From assembly GCF_018614035.1 (NCBI RefSeq), contig NZ_JAGGPA010000002.1, forward strand, positions 62,001 through 126,000: a stretch of 64,000 nucleotides of DNA, read 5' to 3'. Below are positions 1-6,855 of this stretch, piece by piece; within the stretch, counting starts at the first letter, position 1, and the number at the start of each line of letters is the position of its first letter. Source of the DNA: Streptomyces sp. ISL-96. Lineage in GTDB: Bacteria; Actinomycetota; Actinomycetes; Streptomycetales; Streptomycetaceae. Below the pieces are notes generated by a model. That model saw nothing but the letters and a program-made list of their open reading frames with translations. It did not search any database and was not told where the DNA came from. The position numbers and the translations under genes are program-made.

Positions 1-1
1 G

Positions 2-493
2 GACATCCTCACCTTCGCCAAGGGCATCGGCAACGGGATGTCCATCGGCGGCGTCGTCGCCCGCGCCGAGGTCATGAACTGCCTCGACGCCAACTCCATC
101 TCGACGTTCGGCGGCAGCCCCATCACGATGGCGGCAGGCCTGGCCAACCTGAACTACCTCCTGGATCACCACCTCCAGGACAACGCCCGCCGCGTCGGCG
201 GCCTGCTCCTGGAACGGCTGCGCGCCATCACCGCCGGTGTGCCGTGTGTACGCGAAGTCCGGGGCCGGGGCCTGATGGCGGGCATCGAGCTGGTCAAGCC
301 CGGCACCGACGAGGCCGCACCTCAGACGGCGGCGGCCGTACTCGAAGCCGCGCGCGAGGGCGGCCTGCTGATCGGCAAGGGCGGCGGCCACAACACCGCC
401 GTGCTGCGCATCGCACCGCCCCTGACGCTGAACGTCACGGAGGCGGAGGAGGGAGCGCGCATCCTCGAGAAGGCGCTGAGGAACGCGCAGTGA
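2..493 (+). CDS. Class III (PLP) aminotransferase, C-terminal part
   Basis: The 5' end lies outside the window; about 163 C-terminal residues remain. The fragment opens with the motif FAKGIGNGM, whose lysine (fragment residue 7) is the expected Schiff-base lysine for pyridoxal phosphate. It then shows the small-domain signature STFGGSPITMAAG and the usual GLMAGIEL strand of class III omega/aspartate-family transaminases. Just downstream are dihydropyrimidinase, an LLM-type oxidoreductase and an NCS1 permease. A role in transaminating beta-alanine or 3-aminoisobutyrate at the end of reductive pyrimidine breakdown is therefore reasonable, but it is inferred from context. A GC-rich hairpin follows the stop codon. 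Confidence 0.9.
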   Translation, partial: DILTFAKGIGNGMSIGGVVARAEVMNCLDANSISTFGGSPITMAAGLANLNYLLDHHLQDNARRVGGLLLERLRAITAGVPCVREVRGRGLMAGIELVKPGTDEAAPQTAAAVLEAAREGGLLIGKGGGHNTAVLRIAPPLTLNVTEAEEGARILEKALRNAQ

Positions 494-498
494 GCCGC

Positions 499-526
499 GG
501 AGCCGCCTCCCGCAGGGGGCGGCTCC
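499..526 (+). terminator. Hairpin after aminotransferase gene
   Basis: Arms GGAGCCGCC (499-507) and GGCGGCTCC (518-526) pair perfectly around a 10-nt loop that can itself form a CCC/GGG extension. It starts 6 nt after the stop codon. There is no U-run, as is common for Streptomyces terminators; it could equally be an attenuating hairpin inside a longer operon. Confidence 0.5.
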
Positions 527-578
527 GAGCCCGTCACGGAAATGACCTCTCGGAAGCTCTCGGAAAGGGGCAGGAATC

Positions 579-1979
579 GTGAACCGTACTGTTGTCCGTG
601 GAGGGCTCGTCATCACGGCCTCCGACGAAATCCACGCCGACGTCCTCATCGAGGAGGGGCGCATCGCCGCCCTCGCCACGCACGGCAGCAGCGCGGCCGG
701 CGCCTGGACCGCCGACCGTACGATCGACGCCACCGGGAAGTACGTCATCCCGGGCGGCGTCGACGCGCACACCCACATGGAACTGCCCTTCGGCGGCACC
801 TTCGCCTCCGACACCTTCGAGACGGGGACGCGGGCGGCCGCCTGGGGCGGCACGACGACCATCATCGACTTCGCCGTGCAGAGCGTCGGCCACGCTGTAC
901 GGGAAGGGCTCGACGCCTGGTACGCGAAGGCCGACGGCAAATGCGCGATCGACTACGCCTTCCACATGATCCTCTCCGACGTCAACGAGCACTCGCTCAA
1001 GGAGATGGACCTGCTGGTGGGGGAGGGGATCACCTCCTTCAAGCTGTTCATGGCGTACCCCGGCGTCTTCTACAGCGACGACGGGCAGATCCTGCGCGCG
1101 ATGCAGCGGTCGGCGGCCAACGGCGGGCTGATCATGATGCACGCCGAGAACGGCATCGCCATCGACGTCCTCGTCGAGCAGGCGCTGGCCGACGGCCGCA
1201 CCGATCCGCGCTACCACGGAGAGGTACGCAAGGTCCTCCTCGAAGCCGAGGCGACCCACCGCGCGATCCAGCTCGCACGCGTCGCGGACGCCCCGCTGTA
1301 CGTCGTGCACGTATCGGCGGAGGAGGCCGTCGCGGAGATCGCCGCGGCCCGCGACAAGGGGCTCAACGTCTTCGGCGAGACCTGCCCCCAGTACCTCTTC
1401 CTGTCCACCGACAACCTCGCGGAGCCGGACTTCGAGGGCGCGAAGTACGTGTGCAGTACGCCGCTGCGGCCGCGCGAGCACCAGGCCGCGCTCTGGCGGG
1501 GCCTGCGGACCAACGACCTCCAGGTCGTCTCGACGGACCACTGCCCCTTCTGCTTCACGGGGCAAAAAGAGCTGGGCCGGGGCGACTTCTCGAAAATCCC
1601 CAACGGGCTGCCCGGCGTGGAGAACCGCATGGACCTCCTCCACCAGGCCGTCGTCGACGGGCACATCTCGCGCCGCCGCTGGATCGAGATCGCCTGCGCG
1701 TCCCCGGCCCGCATGTTCGGCCTCTACCCGAAGAAGGGGACGATCGCGCCGGGCGCCGACGCCGACCTCGTCATCTACGACCCGCACGCCGAGCAGACCA
1801 TCTCGGCGGACACCCACCACATGAACGTCGACTACTCGGCCTACGAAGGAAAGCGGGTCACCGGGCAGGTGGAGACGGTGCTCTCGCGCGGCGAACTCGT
1901 CATCGACAACCGTGAGTTCACCGGCCGGGCGGGACACGGCCTCTACACGCCCCGATCCACGTGTCAGAACCTGAACTAG
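579..1979 (+). CDS. hydA: Dihydropyrimidinase / D-hydantoinase
   Basis: 466 aa, normal length for the cyclic amidohydrolase family that opens dihydrouracil, dihydrothymine or hydantoin rings to N-carbamoyl amino acids in the cytoplasm. The binuclear zinc site is complete: H64 and H66 (DAHTHME), the carboxylated lysine K155 (SFKLFMAYPG), H188 (MHAEN), H244 (VVHVSAEE) and D320 (STDHCPF). The GTG start at 579 is preceded by a purine-rich GGGGCAGG. The next gene starts 11 nt after the stop, so the two are co-transcribed. With the oxidoreductase and NCS1 permease it forms a pyrimidine/hydantoin catabolic module. The beta-ureidopropionase expected for the next step is not in the window and may lie upstream. 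Confidence 0.93.
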   Translation: MNRTVVRGGLVITASDEIHADVLIEEGRIAALATHGSSAAGAWTADRTIDATGKYVIPGGVDAHTHMELPFGGTFASDTFETGTRAAAWGGTTTIIDFAVQSVGHAVREGLDAWYAKADGKCAIDYAFHMILSDVNEHSLKEMDLLVGEGITSFKLFMAYPGVFYSDDGQILRAMQRSAANGGLIMMHAENGIAIDVLVEQALADGRTDPRYHGEVRKVLLEAEATHRAIQLARVADAPLYVVHVSAEEAVAEIAAARDKGLNVFGETCPQYLFLSTDNLAEPDFEGAKYVCSTPLRPREHQAALWRGLRTNDLQVVSTDHCPFCFTGQKELGRGDFSKIPNGLPGVENRMDLLHQAVVDGHISRRRWIEIACASPARMFGLYPKKGTIAPGADADLVIYDPHAEQTISADTHHMNVDYSAYEGKRVTGQVETVLSRGELVIDNREFTGRAGHGLYTPRSTCQNLN

Positions 1980-1990
1980 GAGGTCCACCC

Positions 1991-2992
1991 ATGGACTTCG
2001 GACTCGTCCTGCAGACCGACCCGCCCGCATCGGCGGTCGTCGGCCTGATGCGGCGCGCGGAGCGCAACGGCTTCCGCTACGGCTGGACCTTCGACTCCGC
2101 CGTGCTGTGGCAGGAACCCTTCGTCATCTACAGCCGCATCCTCGAACACACCGAGCGGCTGATCGTCGGACCGATGGTGACCAACCCCGGCACCCGCACC
2201 TGGGAAGTCACCGCGTCCACCTTCGCCACTCTGAATGAGATGTACGGCAACCGAACCGTGTGCGGTATCGGCCGCGGCGACTCCGCGATGCGCGTCGCGG
2301 GCCGCAAACCCAACACCCTGGCCCGGCTCGGCGAGGCGATCGGAGTCATCCGCGACCTCGCGGAGGGGCGGGAGGCGGACGTCGGCGGGCAGCGGCTGCG
2401 GCTGCCGTGGGTGCGGGACGGCAAGCTGCCGGTGTGGATGGCGGCGTACGGGCCCAAAGCGCTGCAACTGGCCGGGCAGAAGGCGGACGGCTTCATCCTC
2501 CAGCTCGCGGACCCGTTCCTGACGGAGTGGATGATCAAGGCGGTACGCACCGCAGCGTCGGACGCGGGACGGGACCCCGCGTCCATCACCATCTGCGTCG
2601 CGGCCCCGGCGTACGTCGGCGACAACCTCACCCACGCGCGGGACCAGTGCCGGTGGTTCGGCGGCATGGTCGGCAACCACGTCGCCGATCTTGTCGAGCG
2701 GTACGGCGAACACTCCGGCCTGGTGCCGGAGGCCCTGACGGCGTACATCAAACAGCGGCAGGGCTACGACTACAGCCACCACGGGCGGGCCGGGAACCCG
2801 GACACGGCCTTCGTGCCCGACGAGATCGTCGACCGCTTCTGCCTGCTGGGGCCGCCCGAGGCGCACATCGAGAAGCTGAAGGTGCTGCGCGGTCTCGGCG
2901 TCGACCAGTTCGCGGTCTACGCCATGCACGACGCGCGTGAGGAGACGATCGACGCGTACGGCGCCGAGATCATCCCCGCACTGAATTCCTGA
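1991..2992 (+). CDS. LLM-class flavin/F420-dependent oxidoreductase (TIGR03842-like)
   Basis: 333 aa TIM-barrel luciferase-like oxidoreductase. The start at 1991 is chosen because a perfect AGGAGG (1978-1983) sits 7 nt upstream and overlaps the dihydropyrimidinase stop; a farther in-frame GTG at 1961 lacks this. The protein opens MDFGLVLQTDPP and has the family stretches GIGRGDSAMR and PVWMAAYGPKALQLAGQKAD, as in F420/FMN-dependent reductases. Members of this subfamily are regularly next to dihydropyrimidinase and NCS1 genes, which suggests a redox step on a pyrimidine or hydantoin. The exact substrate and whether the cofactor is F420 or FMN cannot be read from the sequence. Confidence 0.85.
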   Translation: MDFGLVLQTDPPASAVVGLMRRAERNGFRYGWTFDSAVLWQEPFVIYSRILEHTERLIVGPMVTNPGTRTWEVTASTFATLNEMYGNRTVCGIGRGDSAMRVAGRKPNTLARLGEAIGVIRDLAEGREADVGGQRLRLPWVRDGKLPVWMAAYGPKALQLAGQKADGFILQLADPFLTEWMIKAVRTAASDAGRDPASITICVAAPAYVGDNLTHARDQCRWFGGMVGNHVADLVERYGEHSGLVPEALTAYIKQRQGYDYSHHGRAGNPDTAFVPDEIVDRFCLLGPPEAHIEKLKVLRGLGVDQFAVYAMHDAREETIDAYGAEIIPALNS

Positions 2993-3018
2993 TCCACCCA
3001 GGGAAGGGTCCCGACGCC

Positions 3019-4566
3019 ATGACCGCAACTGTCCCCAGCGATCCCCCACCCCCGATATCCCCCGCAGCCGACCCGGAGGGCCGCGTCGAGCTCGCGCCCG
3101 GCGCGGCCGGCTCCGACAGCCGCTTCGTCAACGACGACCTGCTCCCCGTACCGGTGGAGCGCAGGCGCTGGACGACGTACAACTTCGCGGCCCTGTGGGT
3201 CGGCATGGCCCACAACATCCCCTCCTGGCTGCTCGCTTCGGGACTTGTCACGCTCGGCATGGACTGGAAGCAGGCCGTCTTCACGATCGCCCTGGCCAAC
3301 GTCATCGTGCTCTTCCCGATGCTGCTGACCGGCCACGCGGGCCCGAAGTACGGCATCCCCTTCCCGGTCCTCGCACGCGCCTCCTTCGGCCTGCGCGGAG
3401 CCAACCTGCCCGCACTGATCCGGGCCGGGGTCGCGTGCGCCTGGTTCGGCATCCAGACCTGGATCGGCGGATCCGGAATCTTCGTGCTGCTCGGAAAGAT
3501 CTTCGGCGGCTGGGCGGAGGCGTCCCGGATCGCCGGGCATCCGTGGACGCTGTGGCTGTGCTTCGTCCTCTTCTGGGTGCTCGAACTCGCCATCATCTAC
3601 CGGGGGATGGAGGCCCTGCGGCGCTTCGAGAACTGGGCGGCGCCCTTCGTGATCGTCGGCGCGCTGGTCCTGCTCGGGTGGATCACCTGGAAGGCGGGCG
3701 GGCTGGGCCCATTGCTCGACCAGCCGTCGTCGCTGGGCTGGGGCGAGGACTTCTGGAAGGTCTTCTTCCCGTCGCTGATGGGAATGATCGCGTTCTGGTC
3801 CACTCTTTCGTTGAACATCCCCGACTTCACGCGGTTCGGCGCGGGTCAACGGGCGCAGATCTGGGGCCAGTCGCTGGGCCTGCCGACCACGATGACACTC
3901 TTCGCCCTCCTCTCGGTCTTCGTCACGTCCGGCTCGCAGGCGGTCTACGGGGCGGCGATCTGGGACCCGGTGGCACTGGCCGCCAAGACGGACAACGTCT
4001 TCGGTCTGCTGTTCGCGCTGGTGACCGTGCTGATCGCGACGATCTCGGTCAACATCGCGGCGAATGTCGTGTCACCGGCGTACGACCTGGCCAACCTTGC
4101 CCCGAAGTTCATCAACTTCCGTACGGGCGCGCTCATTACGGGTGTCGTGGGGGTCGTCATCATGCCGTGGAAGCTCACGGCCACCCCCGAGCTGTACATC
4201 TTCACCTGGCTCGGGCTGGTGGGCGGGCTGCTGGGTACGGTCGCGGGGATCCTGATCGCCGATTACTGGATCATTCGCCGCACTGTCCTGGACCTGGCCG
4301 ATCTCTACCGCCCCGGCGGCCGCTACTGGTACGCGAACGGCTGGAACTGGCGGGCCCTTGCGGCGTTCGCCACGGGCGGCGTTCTGGCTGTGGGCGGCTC
4401 GCACTCCGCTCCGGGGAAGGGCCCGTTCCCGGAGGACGGCGTGATCCCCTTCCTCAAGCCGCTCGCCGATTATGGCTGGGCGGTGGGGCTGGTGGGGGCG
4501 CTGGTGGTGTACGTGGCGCTGATGGCGACGGCGCGCCCGCCGCAACCGGCGGTTCCCGCCGGGTAG
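3019..4566 (+). CDS. NCS1-family nucleobase/hydantoin:cation symporter
   Basis: 515 aa polytopic inner-membrane protein with about 12 hydrophobic segments, the usual length for NCS1 transporters (uracil, allantoin, hydantoin, cytosine). It has the family's N-terminal motif YNFAALWVGMAHNIPSW near residue 55, the loop GPKYGIPFPVLARASFG and the signature CAWFGIQTWIGG. A Shine-Dalgarno GGGAAGGG lies at 3001-3008, 10 nt before ATG. It is the last gene of the pyrimidine module (26 nt after the oxidoreductase stop) and most likely imports the ring compound that the dihydropyrimidinase opens. The substrate is inferred from neighbours. Confidence 0.9.
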   Translation: MTATVPSDPPPPISPAADPEGRVELAPGAAGSDSRFVNDDLLPVPVERRRWTTYNFAALWVGMAHNIPSWLLASGLVTLGMDWKQAVFTIALANVIVLFPMLLTGHAGPKYGIPFPVLARASFGLRGANLPALIRAGVACAWFGIQTWIGGSGIFVLLGKIFGGWAEASRIAGHPWTLWLCFVLFWVLELAIIYRGMEALRRFENWAAPFVIVGALVLLGWITWKAGGLGPLLDQPSSLGWGEDFWKVFFPSLMGMIAFWSTLSLNIPDFTRFGAGQRAQIWGQSLGLPTTMTLFALLSVFVTSGSQAVYGAAIWDPVALAAKTDNVFGLLFALVTVLIATISVNIAANVVSPAYDLANLAPKFINFRTGALITGVVGVVIMPWKLTATPELYIFTWLGLVGGLLGTVAGILIADYWIIRRTVLDLADLYRPGGRYWYANGWNWRALAAFATGGVLAVGGSHSAPGKGPFPEDGVIPFLKPLADYGWAVGLVGALVVYVALMATARPPQPAVPAG

Positions 4567-4581
4567 CCGGGCGGTGCGGGT

Positions 4582-4745
4582 TGCCTGCGGCGCTGTCCCC
4601 TACCCAGTCAACACAGACGCCCTTCGGGCGTGTCCTCAAACGCCGGACGGGCTGGAAAATCCAGCCCCTCCGGCGTTTGAGGAGCGGGGTCTGGGGCGGA
4701 GCCCCAGTTCGGGAAGGGGCGGGGTGGGGAAAAGCGCCGCAGGCA
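4582..4745. repeat. Composite palindromic intergenic element, copy A
   Basis: Fills the gap between the convergent NCS1 and methyltransferase genes. Outer arms TGCCTGCGGCGCT (4582-4594) and AGCGCCGCAGGCA (4733-4745) are perfectly complementary. The core is a 24-bp stem (4633-4656 with 4660-4683, one mismatch, 3-nt loop) built on CTCAAACGCCGGA, followed by a second perfect hairpin CTGGGGC-gga-GCCCCAG (4691-4707). Related copies occur at 15.6, 19.5, 57.1 and 59.7 kb. It probably works as a bidirectional terminator or REP-like element. Confidence 0.8.
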
Positions 4746-4748
4746 CCC

Positions 4749-5552
4749 CTACGGGCGTACCGCGGCGACCACCCACACCCCGGCCCGCATCACTACCCCC
4801 CGCCCCGTCTCGTAAGGCCGGAGCGCGTCCTCCATCGCGGCCCGGGTACGGGGGGACACCGAGCCCCCCGTACCCGCCCGGCTCACCAGGAAGTCCACCG
4901 CGTCGGCCGCGTCCCGCCCCCACACCGTCGACCCCACCACCGGCGCCACCGTCACCTTCCCGAAGCCCGCCTCCCCCAGGACCTCATGGACGCGAGCGGG
5001 CTCGGACAGCGAGCCCATCGCCCGCCGCAACTCGGCCTGGCTGTGCTCCGGTTGCCCGGTCAGGGAGCCGAGCAAGCCCAGGGTCCGGGCCTCCTCGCCG
5101 TCCGGTTCGGGCGGCTGCGGGCAGATGAAGGCGAGCCGCCCGCCGGGGCGCAACGCGCGGCCGATGTGGGTGAAGGCCGCCGCGTGGTCCTCGAAGAACA
5201 TCACCCCGCCCCGGCTGATCGCCACGTCGTAGGCCGCCGGGGGGAACGGATGACTCTGGGCGTCCCCCAGTTCGTACACGATCCGCGCATGGCCGGTCGA
5301 GGCGCGCGCCCGCTCGATCAGCGGCCGCGAGATGTCCACGCCCACGACGCTGCCGTGCGCGGCGAGGCGCGCGGCGAGCCGGGTGGTCTGGCCGCTGCCG
5401 CAGCCGATGTCCAGGACGCGATCGTGCTCGCCGATCGCGGCGGCTGCGAAGAGGGCGTCGTTGAAGCCGGACACCATGGCGTCGTAGCGGTCCTGGTGCT
5501 CGGCCCAGTGCGCGCCGACCGGCCCGTCCCACGCTTGGGCGACGGTGTTCAC
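4749..5552 (-). CDS. Class I SAM-dependent methyltransferase
   Basis: 267 aa. Motif I is VLDIGCGSGQTTRLAA near residue 47 and motif II region VVGVDIS follows; motif III-like FDVAISRGGVMFF and the strand LRPGGRLAFICPQ complete a Methyltransf_11/25 Rossmann fold. The GTG start at 5552 is preferred because it overlaps the upstream stop codon in GTGA and has GGAG 5-8 nt before it. Translational coupling with the AhpD-like gene is therefore likely. The methyl acceptor is unknown; a small metabolite is more likely than DNA or RNA because no target-recognition domain is present. Confidence 0.85.
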   Translation of the reverse strand: MNTVAQAWDGPVGAHWAEHQDRYDAMVSGFNDALFAAAAIGEHDRVLDIGCGSGQTTRLAARLAAHGSVVGVDISRPLIERARASTGHARIVYELGDAQSHPFPPAAYDVAISRGGVMFFEDHAAAFTHIGRALRPGGRLAFICPQPPEPDGEEARTLGLLGSLTGQPEHSQAELRRAMGSLSEPARVHEVLGEAGFGKVTVAPVVGSTVWGRDAADAVDFLVSRAGTGGSVSPRTRAAMEDALRPYETGRGVVMRAGVWVVAAVRP

Positions 5553-6520
5553 AGGGTCTCCTCGACGCGCTCGACGGCGATGATCGCGCCGTACGCCACC
5601 AGATGCACCAGACAGTGGTCGGAGTGCTGCGGCGTCCGCCACGCGGTGACGTCGTCCCCCGTGATGTCGTTCGGGGCGAGCGCGGCCAGCAGGGCGAGCC
5701 GCGCGCCGGGGCGGTCGTCCCGGCCGGGCAGCCAGTCACCGGTCACCGGCACAGGGGTGACGCCGTCCCAGTCGGACACCGTCTTTCGTACGTACGCCTG
5801 GTCGTCCTCGGTCAGCAGCCCCGCTCCCATCAGCGCCGCCTCGCGCAGCGCGCCGTACGCCACCGCGATGGGCGAGCCGGGCGCGGCCCAGGCCGGCTCC
5901 GGCCCGGACATCTCCAGCAGGGGCAGGCTGTCGCCGGGGCGCAGCTCGCGCTTGATGGTGTCGGCGAGGTGTCGGCCGGCCGTGGTGCCGAGGAAGCGGA
6001 GCTTGTGCTCGTGGCTCGGCAGGGAGTTGTCGGAGAGCAGCGCGGACGCGATCCGGTTGATGAAGTGGAAGGTGAGGGCGGTGCCGATGTACTCGGGGGC
6101 CTGCTCCGGCGGGAACGGCGGCGGCTCCGCGTCCGCGCCGATCGCCTTCCCCCACTGAAGCAGCCGGGCGTGCGCCGGATCGGCCGGTGTGTCGCCGCGC
6201 CCGATCGTCTCCGCGAGGGCGTGGTCGCCACCCGCGTACAGCAGAAGGGTGTGCGCGTTGATGCAGAAGTGGCAGTTGTTGGCCAGCGAGACTCCTGTGG
6301 CCACGAGCTCCTTGTCCGTACGGGACGCCTGCCCCGCCAGCAGGGACTCGCGCAACAGCGCCCAGAATCCGGTCATCAGCGGGGTGGAGGGGGACAGTAC
6401 GGCGAAGGTCGATGCGCCGGGGACACCGAAATCGGTGACCAGCTGGGCGTAGACGTCAGCGGCAACTCCGGTCGCGGAGTCGGGCGCTGCGGGTGAGGTG
6501 AAGCGGAAAGGTCCGGTCAT
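5549..6520 (-). CDS. Carboxymuconolactone decarboxylase / AhpD-like protein
   Basis: 323 aa. Residues about 20-140 form an AhpD-like helical domain with the redox motif CHFC in the segment NNCHFCINAHT, plus a nearby histidine, as in alkylhydroperoxidase-type proteins. The C-terminal half (SLPSHEHKLRFLG onward) continues as a second, family-specific helical domain. The start MTGPFRF at 6520 is favoured over an upstream arginine-rich extension. It overlaps the downstream methyltransferase by 4 nt, so both form a two-gene operon reading away from the two-component system. The function is presumably peroxide or lactone chemistry; the substrate is unknown. Confidence 0.8.
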   Translation of the reverse strand: MTGPFRFTSPAAPDSATGVAADVYAQLVTDFGVPGASTFAVLSPSTPLMTGFWALLRESLLAGQASRTDKELVATGVSLANNCHFCINAHTLLLYAGGDHALAETIGRGDTPADPAHARLLQWGKAIGADAEPPPFPPEQAPEYIGTALTFHFINRIASALLSDNSLPSHEHKLRFLGTTAGRHLADTIKRELRPGDSLPLLEMSGPEPAWAAPGSPIAVAYGALREAALMGAGLLTEDDQAYVRKTVSDWDGVTPVPVTGDWLPGRDDRPGARLALLAALAPNDITGDDVTAWRTPQHSDHCLVHLVAYGAIIAVERVEETL

Positions 6521-6608
6521 GGGGACGATGCTCGCCCGCCGGCCGGGTCCCCGTCGTCGTACGCCGGGAGGCATTGCCGACTGCGCCCCGCATGCGGCCT
6601 CGCCGCCG

Positions 6609-6630
6609 GGCTACTTCCCCGGAAGTAGCC
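6609..6630. promoter_or_regulatory. Perfect 22-bp inverted repeat, candidate operator
   Basis: GGCTACTTCC, two bases, then GGAAGTAGCC: a perfect 10-bp dyad in the divergent gap between the AhpD-like gene and the histidine kinase gene. The position and symmetry suit a dimeric LuxR-type or other HTH regulator, possibly the response regulator encoded downstream. The MITE now lies between this dyad and the kinase start. Confidence 0.5.
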
Positions 6631-6673
6631 CCAACCTCCTCTGCGGGGAGGACGTGCGGGACGGAAGCGGCGT

Positions 6674-6845
6674 CTAGGCCCGGACTTCGCGGGTCGCTGA
6701 AAAGGTTCGCCGCAGCGGCTCTTCGGCGTCCGAACCCGACCGGATCGGACCGGCATTGCGATCGCCGTTGCGGACCGGACTGAGCGGCGATCGGTCGTGA
6801 CCAGTTGATCTTCACGATCGGGTGACCTGCGAAGTACGGGTCTAG
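6674..6845 (+). mobile_element. 172-bp MITE-like element, copy 1
   Basis: Identical base for base to 37166-37337. It is bounded by CTAG at both ends. Imperfect terminal inverted repeats read CTAGGCCCGGACTTCGC at the left and, inverted, CTAGACCCGTACTTCGC at the right (15 of 17), with similarity extending to about 24 bp. There is no coding capacity for a transposase. CTAG/TA target duplication is typical of IS630-Tc1/mariner and some IS5-family elements, so it is probably a non-autonomous derivative of one of these. It is inserted immediately before the kinase start codon. Confidence 0.8.
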
Positions 6846-6848
6846 GGT
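6843..6848 (+). promoter_or_regulatory. -10 box TAGGGT (leaderless) for kinase operon
   Basis: TAGGGT is a consensus Streptomyces -10 hexamer and ends 7 nt before ATG 6856, the spacing of leaderless transcripts. Its first three bases belong to the MITE-flanking CTAG, the rest to the flank. No good -35 is seen at 16-18 nt upstream inside the MITE. Confidence 0.5.
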
Positions 6849-6855
6849 GCGATTC

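Noticed and set aside
3195..6158. A 987-codon plus-strand frame across the permease, the palindromic element and two minus-strand genes
   Set aside because: It crosses a terminator-like element and opposite-strand genes, is Arg/Gly/Pro-rich and has no recognisable domain.
6674..6845. A protein-coding fragment in the MITE (a DPYFAGHP-type translation seen at both copies)
   Set aside because: The shared peptide follows from the DNA being identical; the frames run out into unrelated flanks and have no start or conserved transposase motif.
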